Assembly (NCBI GenBank): GCA_943327105.2
Contig: CALPVV020000003.1
Location: 1-56,570, forward strand
Direction: 5' to 3'
Length of the DNA stretch: 56,570 bases
Origin: Nitrosovibrio sp. Nv4
GTDB taxonomy: Bacteria; Bdellovibrionota; UBA1018; CAIMNF01
A program made the position numbers and the translations under genes. The notes beneath the pieces were generated by a model that was not told where the DNA came from, made no database searches, and was given only the letters and a program-made list of their open reading frames with translations. This document shows, one piece after another, positions 37,973 to 45,992 of this stretch (the stretch's first letter is position 1; each line of letters begins with the position of its first letter).

Positions 37973-39363
37973 GGATACTCCCTGTTCGATTGCAATTGTT
38001 CAACAGCATGGGCTGAGATGTGGTTTCTGGGTAAGGGAAGAAAGCCCTTCGGGATGTCGCTTGATATGCGTTGCATCGGCTCTTTGGGTGGCTCACGCTG
38101 GGGTAGAAGAACAGCGACGAGTTCAGATCGGTTTTTCTGAAAATCTTCGCTTCCGAAAAGTTTTCCGATGATTGGAATTTCAGAAATGCCGTAAATGCCC
38201 CTGATTTTATCGCGGGTATCTTCTTGTAATAAACCGGAGAGTAAAAGTGGACGCCCCATTTTTCCTTCAACCGTAGTCTTGATTCGATTGGTTTTGATGC
38301 TGGGGATTTCATCGATGCTCATCGCCTTGTTCTGATGGTTCATTTCAGTTTCGATGGTGAGCCGAACATTTTCACCGTTGTATTCCTTCACGTCGAGCTT
38401 CAGGGCGAGTCCGATGTTTTTCCAGATGACATTGTCTGAGATTCTGCTGCGTAGTCTTATCGGCATTTCTCCGCCGGCAAAGAGTTCGGCCTGGCCCGGA
38501 GATTTCACCACCAGTTCGGGTGCAGAGAGAACCCGAACCATTCCTCGTTCACTCAGAGCATGAATCGATGCGCTCAGTGATTGAGAGAAGATTGATTGAA
38601 GAGGGAAGGGTTGGGTGATTTCAGTGCCGAGATGCGAAGTGAATTCCTTTTGAACTTCCAGTAGAAAAACCTTGAAGTAAAGGGTCGGTGAAAATCCTTG
38701 GAATGTTTGTATTTCAAACTCTGCTAACGGTTGAATAGCTCTGATTTTTTTCTGGATGGCTTGGGCTGTGGTTTGATTCGGAACCGCACCTTGAATCAAG
38801 ATCATGTTTTCACGAGAGTCCAGGCTGAGTTGTGGATAGCTTTTCAGCGCTTCGGTGATCTGTGATTTGTTCTGCTCAAACCAGATCGGTGAGATGTGGG
38901 TTTCATCGATGATGAAAGTGAAAAAGTTCCGTTTGAGGTGAGCGATGGCCAAGGCTTCTTTTGGGTTTTTGACTTCACCCCGAAGAATCATGTGTGAACC
39001 ACCGTCGATCGTTTCGGTCGATTCAAGCATGTTCAATGCCTGTAAAAATGCTTTTGGGTAGATGGTGTCTGGAATGCTTTCTACACGGATGTTCTGGGTG
39101 GTGGTTTCGCCGTTGTGGGTGATTAAAAAGGTCGAGAATCCCTTGGCGACCGCTTTGATCAGAAGCTGGTTTTGCAGGGGTAGGCGGGTATATCGAATTG
39201 CGGTTCCGCTGACCGAGTATCGGTCTAGAGGGGGGAGGCTAAGCAGGCGCTGTTCGCCGAGTTTTAAAAACAAGGGTGGCTTTTCTGCAGCCAATCCAGC
39301 GGTATTTCCAAAGGCTAAAATCAGCGCTGAGGATAAAAACAGATTCAATTTTTTTACTTTCAT
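37957..39363 (-). CDS. CpaC/RcpA-like secretin (type II/III secretion protein family)
   Basis: Signal peptide; N-domain and secretin domain (VRVLSAPELVVKSPGQAELFAGGEMPIR..., PLLLSGLLQEDTRDKIRGIYGISEIPIIGKLFGSEDFQKNRSELVAVLLP). Confidence 0.9.
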   Translation of the reverse strand: MKVKKLNLFLSSALILAFGNTAGLAAEKPPLFLKLGEQRLLSLPPLDRYSVSGTAIRYTRLPLQNQLLIKAVAKGFSTFLITHNGETTTQNIRVESIPDTIYPKAFLQALNMLESTETIDGGSHMILRGEVKNPKEALAIAHLKRNFFTFIIDETHISPIWFEQNKSQITEALKSYPQLSLDSRENMILIQGAVPNQTTAQAIQKKIRAIQPLAEFEIQTFQGFSPTLYFKVFLLEVQKEFTSHLGTEITQPFPLQSIFSQSLSASIHALSERGMVRVLSAPELVVKSPGQAELFAGGEMPIRLRSRISDNVIWKNIGLALKLDVKEYNGENVRLTIETEMNHQNKAMSIDEIPSIKTNRIKTTVEGKMGRPLLLSGLLQEDTRDKIRGIYGISEIPIIGKLFGSEDFQKNRSELVAVLLPQREPPKEPMQRISSDIPKGFLPLPRNHISAHAVEQLQSNREYPWNVL

Positions 39364-39485
39364 AAAGGCTCCCTTGGGGGTGCTTTGAGCAACTTATAGG
39401 CCATTTTGGGTTGACTTTTTTGGGGAGGAAGGTTAGCAAAGTAACTTAGTCAAATTTATAAGTTTTTTTTACTAAGGAGAATGCA

Positions 39486-39611
39486 ATGTCATCACGTACA
39501 GGTAAAACCAGAATGGCTCGTAAAGTTAAAGTTGCTCGCACAGGAAAAGTGCGCAAACGCAAAGAGCAAAACAAAGGAACAACTCCAAAGTTCCCAATCC
39601 ACAAGAAATAG
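39486..39611 (+). CDS. 41-aa strongly basic small protein
   Basis: Not in ORF track (too short). MSSRTGKTRMARKVKVARTGKVRKRKEQNKGTTPKFPIHKK*; SD aaggaga with 5-nt spacing to the ATG; 53 nt upstream of metK. Confidence 0.8.
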   Translation: MSSRTGKTRMARKVKVARTGKVRKRKEQNKGTTPKFPIHKK

Positions 39612-39664
39612 TTTTAAGAAGTAGTTTTTCGCATTTTAACCACCGTTAACGAGAAATAAGCAGC

Positions 39665-40831
39665 ATGGCTATCGAAACACTTTTTACATCAGAATCCGTA
39701 ACTGAAGGACATCCGGATAAAATAGCAGACCAGGTTTCTGATTCTGTATTGGATGCAATCTTGTCACAAGACCCTAAGGCTCGTGTAGCATGTGAAACAC
39801 TGGTGACGACCGGTTTGGTAGTGGTTGCTGGTGAAGTGACAACGAATGCTCGTGTTGATTATGCTCATGTTGCTCGTGATGCAATTCGTAGAATTGGTTA
39901 CGATGACTCTGCAAAAGGCTTTGATGCCAATACTTGCGGTGTGATGGTCACTCTTGATCGTCAAAGCCCAGATATCGCGCAAGGTGTGACGGTTGGTCTT
40001 GGTTTGCACAATCAAACTGAGCAAGGCGCTGGTGACCAAGGAATCATGTTTGGTTACGCGGTGAATGAAACGCCTGAATTGATGCCACTGACTATCGCTA
40101 TGTCTCAACAATTGGCGATGAAGCTTTCTCAAGTGCGCAAAAATGGTACCTTGCCTTGGCTCCGTCCTGATGGAAAAACCCAGGTAACTGCACGTTACGT
40201 TGATGGTAAGCCAGTAGCGATCGATGCTGTTGTAGTTAGTACTCAGCATGCTGAGAGCATTTCACATGCCCAAATCGTTGAAGCTGTGATGGAAGAAGTG
40301 ATTAAGAAAACCATTCCAGCAAATCTTCTTGATTCAAAAACCAAATATTTCATCAATCCAACTGGTCGTTTTGTGATCGGTGGCCCAATGGGTGATTGCG
40401 GTTTGACTGGTCGTAAAATCATCGTTGATACCTACGGCGGACACGGCGCGCACGGTGGTGGGGCATTCTCAGGAAAAGATCCTTCTAAAGTAGACCGTTC
40501 TGCATGTTACATGGCTCGCTACGTTGCGAAGAACATTGTTGCAGCAGGCCTTGCTGATCGTTGTTTGGTTCAATTGGCTTATGCGATTGGTGTTGCTGAA
40601 CCGGTCAGTGTTCACGTGAATGCTTACGGAACTGAAAAAGCATCTTTGAATAAAATTGAAGCTGCTGTGAAAAAAGTATTCCGCCTTACTCCTCGTGGAA
40701 TCATTGAGACGCTTGATCTTCTTCGTCCGATCTACACCAAGACAGCTGCATATGGACACTTTGGTCGTATGGAGCCTGAGTTTACTTGGGAAAAGACCGA
40801 TAAGATTGAAGCACTCAAGGCTGCTCTTTAA
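39665..40831 (+). CDS. metK: S-adenosylmethionine synthetase
   Basis: [58 protein letters not shown]. Confidence 0.98.
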   Translation: MAIETLFTSESVTEGHPDKIADQVSDSVLDAILSQDPKARVACETLVTTGLVVVAGEVTTNARVDYAHVARDAIRRIGYDDSAKGFDANTCGVMVTLDRQSPDIAQGVTVGLGLHNQTEQGAGDQGIMFGYAVNETPELMPLTIAMSQQLAMKLSQVRKNGTLPWLRPDGKTQVTARYVDGKPVAIDAVVVSTQHAESISHAQIVEAVMEEVIKKTIPANLLDSKTKYFINPTGRFVIGGPMGDCGLTGRKIIVDTYGGHGAHGGGAFSGKDPSKVDRSACYMARYVAKNIVAAGLADRCLVQLAYAIGVAEPVSVHVNAYGTEKASLNKIEAAVKKVFRLTPRGIIETLDLLRPIYTKTAAYGHFGRMEPEFTWEKTDKIEALKAAL

Positions 40832-40861
40832 TCAATAGCTCAAACTAAAGGTGGCCTCTTC

Positions 40862-41074
40862 GTGTTGGTACTCATTTGGCTTTATCCTGCAATCGCATTT
40901 TGTGTGTCCGTGATCATGTTTGATCTGGCAAGAACCACAAAAAAGCACGGACAAAAGGTCTGGATGCTTTTTGCTCTTATTTCATTGGTATTTGTGACTG
41001 GCATTGTATTGTGGTTCGCCTATCGGGGCGATTTGAATGCGCAGAAGTGGGCCAAAGAATGGGCGCATCGCTAG
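40862..41074 (+). CDS. Small membrane protein of unknown function
   Basis: 70 aa with two hydrophobic segments, GTG start. Confidence 0.6.
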   Translation: MLVLIWLYPAIAFCVSVIMFDLARTTKKHGQKVWMLFALISLVFVTGIVLWFAYRGDLNAQKWAKEWAHR

Positions 41075-41102
41075 TTTTTTATTTATATTTTATTTGAATA
41101 CG

Positions 41103-41137
41103 AACCCTGTATCTTTTTGAAGTTACAGGGTTTTTTG
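41103..41137 (+). terminator. Rho-independent terminator
   Basis: aaccctgta / tacagggtt stem followed by T-rich run. Confidence 0.8.
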
Positions 41138-41308
41138 TTATTATTGTTGATGGCGGATTTCGTCAAAATAAAATTTTCAAGAAAAGTTTTTGACAGTGCG
41201 ACAATTTCTGCCTTACCCTAAATATGGCTGACACGCTCAGGATTCAAAAAGGATGAATGACTCCTGAAATCAGATAAAAAAACAAAAAACTCACGGAAGG
41301 AGTTTACC

Positions 41309-42274
41309 ATGTTAGAGACGACAAACCCTATTCAGACCGCTTTCTCCGCAGGAATGACCGCGGAAGACACCAACTTGATTGAAAAAGCCGCTACTACAGA
41401 ACAAGGCGTTCTGATCACTGGCGAAATGGGCACAGGTAAAGAAATCGTTGCCCGTATCATTCATAACCGTTCTTCTCGCGCAGCTAAAAATTTTGCAGTA
41501 ATCAATTGTGCGTTGAGTGGCGAGGTTCTTGAAACTGAGTTTGTTTCTAAGATTGAAAACTCTGCTGGCGGAACAATTTACTTTGAAGAGATCAATGAAC
41601 TTCCACTTCACCTTCAAGCAAAACTGGTTCAAAACAACTATCCAGTACGCATCATCGCTTCTTCAAGCATTTCTCTTCAATCGTTGGTAACTGAGAAGCT
41701 TTTCCGTTCTGACCTTTTCGCTAAAGTTAACTTTGTGGCTTTGAATGTGCCTTCACTTCGTGATCGCGTATCTCAAATTCCAGTTCTCGTTCGCACTTAC
41801 ATCGAGAAATACAACAAATTGACCGGTTCAAATGTTGCTACTACTCCAGCACCTGAAGCGCTTGATGCATTCACTAGCTACACTTGGCCAGGAAATGCTC
41901 GCGAGCTTGAGCATGTGATCGAGCGTATCGTGATCATGAAAGGTCAAGGCATCATCGATGCTAACGATATCCCTGCTAAAATCTATCAATCTACCCAATC
42001 TGCTCAATCAGGTTTCGGCGCGATTGCTGATCTTGATTTCCCTCGCATGTTCTTGCCAGAAAAAGGTCTTGATCTGAAAGCAGTTGTGGCTGCATTCGAA
42101 AATCACCTTGTTGACCAAGCGTTGACTCGCACTAACGGCAACAAAAACCGCGCTTCAATGCTTCTTGGCTTGAACCGTACCACTCTTGTTGAAAAACTCC
42201 GTAAGCGTGGAATGATCACTCCGTTGAAATCTTCAATGGACATGAGAAATTCTGGAAACGGTAGCCAAGAGTAA
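41309..42274 (+). CDS. Sigma54-activator-like AAA+ protein lacking GAFTGA, with Fis-type HTH
   Basis: Walker A LITGEMGTGKEIVARIIH; YTWPGNARELEHVIERIV; C-terminal NKNRASMLLGLNRTTLVEKLRKRG; no GAFTGA between NCALSG and GGTIYFEEI. Confidence 0.88.
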   Translation: MLETTNPIQTAFSAGMTAEDTNLIEKAATTEQGVLITGEMGTGKEIVARIIHNRSSRAAKNFAVINCALSGEVLETEFVSKIENSAGGTIYFEEINELPLHLQAKLVQNNYPVRIIASSSISLQSLVTEKLFRSDLFAKVNFVALNVPSLRDRVSQIPVLVRTYIEKYNKLTGSNVATTPAPEALDAFTSYTWPGNARELEHVIERIVIMKGQGIIDANDIPAKIYQSTQSAQSGFGAIADLDFPRMFLPEKGLDLKAVVAAFENHLVDQALTRTNGNKNRASMLLGLNRTTLVEKLRKRGMITPLKSSMDMRNSGNGSQE

Positions 42275-42314
42275 TTCTTGGTAGTCTGATTTGATTTAAA
42301 GCGTGTTTGTCAGA

Positions 42315-42347
42315 AAGCCCCATTGTTATACAATGGGGCTTTTCTTT
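42315..42347 (+). terminator. Rho-independent terminator
   Basis: Perfect 12-bp stem aagccccattgt / acaatggggctt, 3-nt loop, followed by T-rich tail. Confidence 0.9.
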
Positions 42348-42388
42348 TGGGAGAGAGCCGGGGATTGGCTCAATTAAATTTTAAAAAA

Positions 42389-42823
42389 TTAGAAAGATAG
42401 TTCTGTTTCTTCAATAGGGCTGCCGACAAATACCGAATAGCCATTGCGGTCTTGAATGCGAACCAGAGTTGAATTGTTTGCGGTTTGATCGATGGTGACC
42501 ACGGTCTTGGTGGGGTTCAAAGTATTCTCATTTTGAATGGGAAGAATGCCTTCTGCCACGATTTGGGAGCCCATCTTTTTAAGTGTCAGTGTGTATTGTC
42601 TCAGCATTTCGGTGCAAGGAAAGGCGATGCTGCAGTCCGAATTCAAAGTGATTTTCAAGGTGCGTGTTGATGAGTTGATGAGGATTTTATTTTGAATCAT
42701 GGCCTGAAGAACTTGATGTTCTTGGCGGAGGTTTGCCGCTTGGTTTACTCGTACCATGTATTGTTTCGCTTCAGCGAATGTGGTTTGAAACAAAACAGCA
42801 GCAATGATTAAAATCGTTTTCAT
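42389..42823 (-). CDS. Small secreted protein of unknown function
   Basis: 144 aa with signal peptide MKTILIIAAVLFQTTFAEA. Confidence 0.7.
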   Translation of the reverse strand: MKTILIIAAVLFQTTFAEAKQYMVRVNQAANLRQEHQVLQAMIQNKILINSSTRTLKITLNSDCSIAFPCTEMLRQYTLTLKKMGSQIVAEGILPIQNENTLNPTKTVVTIDQTANNSTLVRIQDRNGYSVFVGSPIEETELSF

Positions 42824-42945
42824 GCCGCTCTTTTAATCACATGAGGCAGGAGAAGGATAAATTATTCATTTTTAAGATCACCAATCAGTTAAACTGAAAT
42901 GGTTGAGTTTGTCTGTAAGTGCTTAAAACTAAAGGCCTTATTCTT

Positions 42946-43749
42946 TTACTCTTTGGCTTCTTTATTGTCTTTGATGGTTTGGCGAATCAGGTTTCTCATG
43001 ATTCGATTACGGTTTGCTTGGCCGACGAGTGCTTTGGCGTCGTCATATAGCGCGGGGTCGTTGATGAATGCACCCAGGGTGCCTTGCCCGTGATCTACTT
43101 TTTCTAAAATGGCGTCAAGGTGGTTAACCGCGCTCTTGAGTTTCATTTGGCTCAATTCCTGGTTCAGTTTCGAGCTGATCTCACTCATGTTTTTCGAAGT
43201 GGTCGAGAGCCCTTTGAAAAACTCCTCTGCACGATTACCTTTATTGAAAGAGGTGAGAATGCGTTCGAAGCTTTCTGCCGTTGCGGTCACTTTTTCCATC
43301 AGTCGTTCACTTGAGGTCATCAACATGGAAAAGTCTTTGCTGCTTCCTTGAGGAATTTCAGCGTTGTTCTCGATTTCAGGCTGATTCGGATCTCCGGCAA
43401 CCATTGAAAGGTATTTGTCTCCAAGCACACCTTGGGTGACGAGCTCAACACTTGATTCTTTACGAATCCACTGCGCATATTCACGTTCAATCGTATAGGT
43501 GACCTTGATGTCGCGGGTTAGCGGATCAAGCTCAACCGAAGATACGGTTCCGATCTTGAAACCACCCAGAGTGATTTTTGCGCCACTCACGAGTCCGTCG
43601 ACCTTGCTGAAGTGGGTGTGGTAATGGTTTACCTTTGTGAAAAAGCTCTGTTTTCCGCCTAAAACGAGTAGTGCAGTGAGTGCGAGAAAAAGCCCTCCGA
43701 GCACGAAGACCCCGACTTTCTTTTCGATTTTTTTCTCATCAGCTTTCAT
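42946..43749 (-). CDS. mlaD: MlaD-family (MCE) lipid transport protein
   Basis: N-terminal TM then MCE domain (FSKVDGLVSGAKITLGGFKIGTVSSVEL...); adjacent to ABC ATPase and permease. Confidence 0.88.
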   Translation of the reverse strand: MKADEKKIEKKVGVFVLGGLFLALTALLVLGGKQSFFTKVNHYHTHFSKVDGLVSGAKITLGGFKIGTVSSVELDPLTRDIKVTYTIEREYAQWIRKESSVELVTQGVLGDKYLSMVAGDPNQPEIENNAEIPQGSSKDFSMLMTSSERLMEKVTATAESFERILTSFNKGNRAEEFFKGLSTTSKNMSEISSKLNQELSQMKLKSAVNHLDAILEKVDHGQGTLGAFINDPALYDDAKALVGQANRNRIMRNLIRQTIKDNKEAKE

Positions 43750-44507
43750 CGGATATGGGCTCCTGTGGTGAATGATCTCACGAGTGGATTTTCAGAGTTT
43801 TTCATCTCTTCCGGGGTGAGAATCAAGTTGATCTTGCCTTCATGAAGAATCGCGATGCGGTCGCAGATCTTGAAGGCTGCTGGAATGTCATGGGTGACGA
43901 AAATGCCCGTCATGCCCCTGCGTTTGAATGAAAGGATGTTGTTCAAAAGGCGTTCGGTATTGACCGGATCAAGGCCTGCAGTAGGTTCGTCGAACAAGAC
44001 GATTTTCGGTTCTAGAATGATTGCGCGTGCAAGTCCGGCACGCTTTTGCATTCCGCCTGAAAGTTCGTTTGGTAGTAGTTTGTTTGAGCCTTTCATGTCG
44101 ATCAGTTCGAGCATGTGATTCACTTTTTCGCTGATTTCGACCTTGGTCAGGTGGGCATGGGCCTTTAAAGGGTAAGCAAGATTTTCTTCAACGGTAAGAG
44201 AATCGAATAAGGCGCCATTTTGGAATACGTAGCTGATTTTGGTGCGTACCTCGAAGAGTTCTTTTTCAGTAAGCTCGGCAAGGTTCATGTTATCGAAAAT
44301 GATTTCGCCTTCATCGGGTGATTCAAGGCCGATAATTGAACGAAGAACCACGCTCTTACCTGTTCCAGAGCCGCCAAATAATCCGAGAATTTCGCCTTGT
44401 TTTAAATCAAAGCTGACGCCTCTATGCACGTGTTTGTTGCCGAAGCTTTTATGGAGGTTGTGAATCCGCAGTGCCGGCTCCTGAGGAGCGGTTTTGGTAT
44501 CGAGCAT
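43746..44507 (-). CDS. mlaF: ABC transporter ATP-binding protein, MlaF-like
   Basis: Walker A LFGGSGTGKSVVLRSIIGL, signature LSGGMQKRAGLARAI, Walker B KIVLFDEPTAGLDP. Confidence 0.93.
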   Translation of the reverse strand: MLDTKTAPQEPALRIHNLHKSFGNKHVHRGVSFDLKQGEILGLFGGSGTGKSVVLRSIIGLESPDEGEIIFDNMNLAELTEKELFEVRTKISYVFQNGALFDSLTVEENLAYPLKAHAHLTKVEISEKVNHMLELIDMKGSNKLLPNELSGGMQKRAGLARAIILEPKIVLFDEPTAGLDPVNTERLLNNILSFKRRGMTGIFVTHDIPAAFKICDRIAILHEGKINLILTPEEMKNSENPLVRSFTTGAHIR

Positions 44508-44509
44508 AT

Positions 44510-45313
44510 TCAGTATTTGGGATACACCGTCAGGAAGAAAAGTTTGGTCAAGAAGAAGTCAGCAATCATGATGAAGATCGAACTAGTGACCACGACCCAA
44601 GTGGTGGTGCGACCGACCCCTTCGGTTCCGCCCTCGGTGTTCAGACCTTTCCAGCAAGATGCGATTGCGATAAAAAACGCAAATACGGCGGTTTTTGCTA
44701 GTCCTGTGACCAGATCGGTGAGGGTTAATGTTTCAAATGTTTTAGTCACGAAAAACTCAATATCGATATTGAGTTCGAATTTTGCGATCAACATTGCGCC
44801 GATGAGTCCGACGTAATCGCCCATCAGAGTGAGTAAGGGAAGTGCGATCAGGCATGCAATCAGGCGTGGAATCACGATTTTTTGAATGGGTGAGGTACCG
44901 AGTGCTCGGATTGCATCGATTTGTTGGGTGACTTTCATGGAGGCGATTTCAGAAGCCATGCCCGACCCGATTCGGCCTGCAACCAAAAGACTGACAAAAA
45001 CTGGGCCCATTTCACGTAAAATGGCAAGGGAAGTGAGTTTGGGGACGTATAAGGTGCCGCCGAAGCGGGCCAAACCCTGACCGAATTGAAGTGCCATGAC
45101 AGAGCCGGTGGCAAGGCCGGTGATGAGCACCAGCACAAAAGATTGAACACCAATCGAGTAAAGTTGCTCGAAAACTAGTCTGGTTGGAAAGGGGAGTGTG
45201 AAAAGTTCTTCTATCGATTTCCAGGTCAGGCGGGTAAAGCCGCCGGCAAAATGAATGGCTCGACCAAGTGTTTCTTCTATTCCTAAATCGTGTGAGATTT
45301 TTTGCAGGTTCAC
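44510..45313 (-). CDS. mlaE: ABC transporter permease, MlaE-like
   Basis: MlaE/YrbE features: FVLVLITGLATGSVMALQFGQ, REMGPVFVSLLVAGRIGSGMASEIASMKVTQQIDAIRALG. Confidence 0.93.
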   Translation of the reverse strand: MNLQKISHDLGIEETLGRAIHFAGGFTRLTWKSIEELFTLPFPTRLVFEQLYSIGVQSFVLVLITGLATGSVMALQFGQGLARFGGTLYVPKLTSLAILREMGPVFVSLLVAGRIGSGMASEIASMKVTQQIDAIRALGTSPIQKIVIPRLIACLIALPLLTLMGDYVGLIGAMLIAKFELNIDIEFFVTKTFETLTLTDLVTGLAKTAVFAFFIAIASCWKGLNTEGGTEGVGRTTTWVVVTSSIFIMIADFFLTKLFFLTVYPKY

Positions 45314-45852
45314 TTGATGTTCAGTTTATCACGGAAACTCTTAAATACTGCAAGATCTTGCAAAAAGGTTTTGGTGGGGCTGAGAAAGATCAGGTCATAA
45401 ACGCAAGTCGGTGTTTTGACGACAACGGTCTGAAATTTGCGTTTTCGATTGAAATAGAAACCTTCAGCGGTGGTTTCGAGAGCCTTGAGGCCTGAAATGG
45501 TGATTTCTTTCTGGGTTATGTTTTCAAGATCCCGCCATTGAGTCAAAAGGTCATTTGAAATATCGCTCAATTCACGTTCGGTAGCGCCATTGCATGCAGA
45601 ATTCAAGGATATAACCGATGCGGTTTTGACGGACTGCCAGGCACGATCGGGAGCGTCGTTTTGAGGGACGCCCGCGACCAGGTCGACCCTTCGCCAAGCG
45701 GGGTCAAGAGTTTCAAGTGCAACTGCTTGGATGTTTTGTGATTTTTGGTCAACGGGATCAACCGTACCGACAAGAAGATGGCTCAGGCTGCAGCCAGTTG
45801 GTAAAGAAAGAGTCAAAAATACAACAATTGATGTGTAAAAATGTGATTTCAT
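45310..45852 (-). CDS. Putative lipoprotein associated with the Mla-like cassette
   Basis: 180 aa, LSLPTGCSLSH lipobox; overlaps mlaE start by 4 nt. Confidence 0.7.
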   Translation of the reverse strand: MKSHFYTSIVVFLTLSLPTGCSLSHLLVGTVDPVDQKSQNIQAVALETLDPAWRRVDLVAGVPQNDAPDRAWQSVKTASVISLNSACNGATERELSDISNDLLTQWRDLENITQKEITISGLKALETTAEGFYFNRKRKFQTVVVKTPTCVYDLIFLSPTKTFLQDLAVFKSFRDKLNIK

Positions 45853-45914
45853 CTACTTATTCAAAATTTAGCAGAATTAAATCGGAAATGCGAAATCTTT
45901 CATTGATCGTACAC

Positions 45915-45927
45915 GGCAGATTCTGCC
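45915..45927. promoter_or_regulatory. Perfect 13-bp palindrome ggcagaTtctgcc in the divergent intergenic region
   Basis: 6-bp perfect arms with 1-nt centre, between the 45310..45852 (-) and 45993..48740 (+) genes. Confidence 0.35.
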
Positions 45928-45992
45928 ACAATAGGAAATAGGTACCGGGTATAAGATGCCTAACAACACTGCTATGGAAGGGAGTGAGTACC

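Noticed and set aside
39764-40249. 161-aa minus-strand ORF opposite metK
   Set aside because: Shadow ORF of metK.
45911-45930. Possible sigma54 -24/-12 promoter (GTGGCAGAATCTGCCG on minus strand)
   Set aside because: GG to GC spacing is too short (8 instead of 10 nt); better explained as a palindrome.
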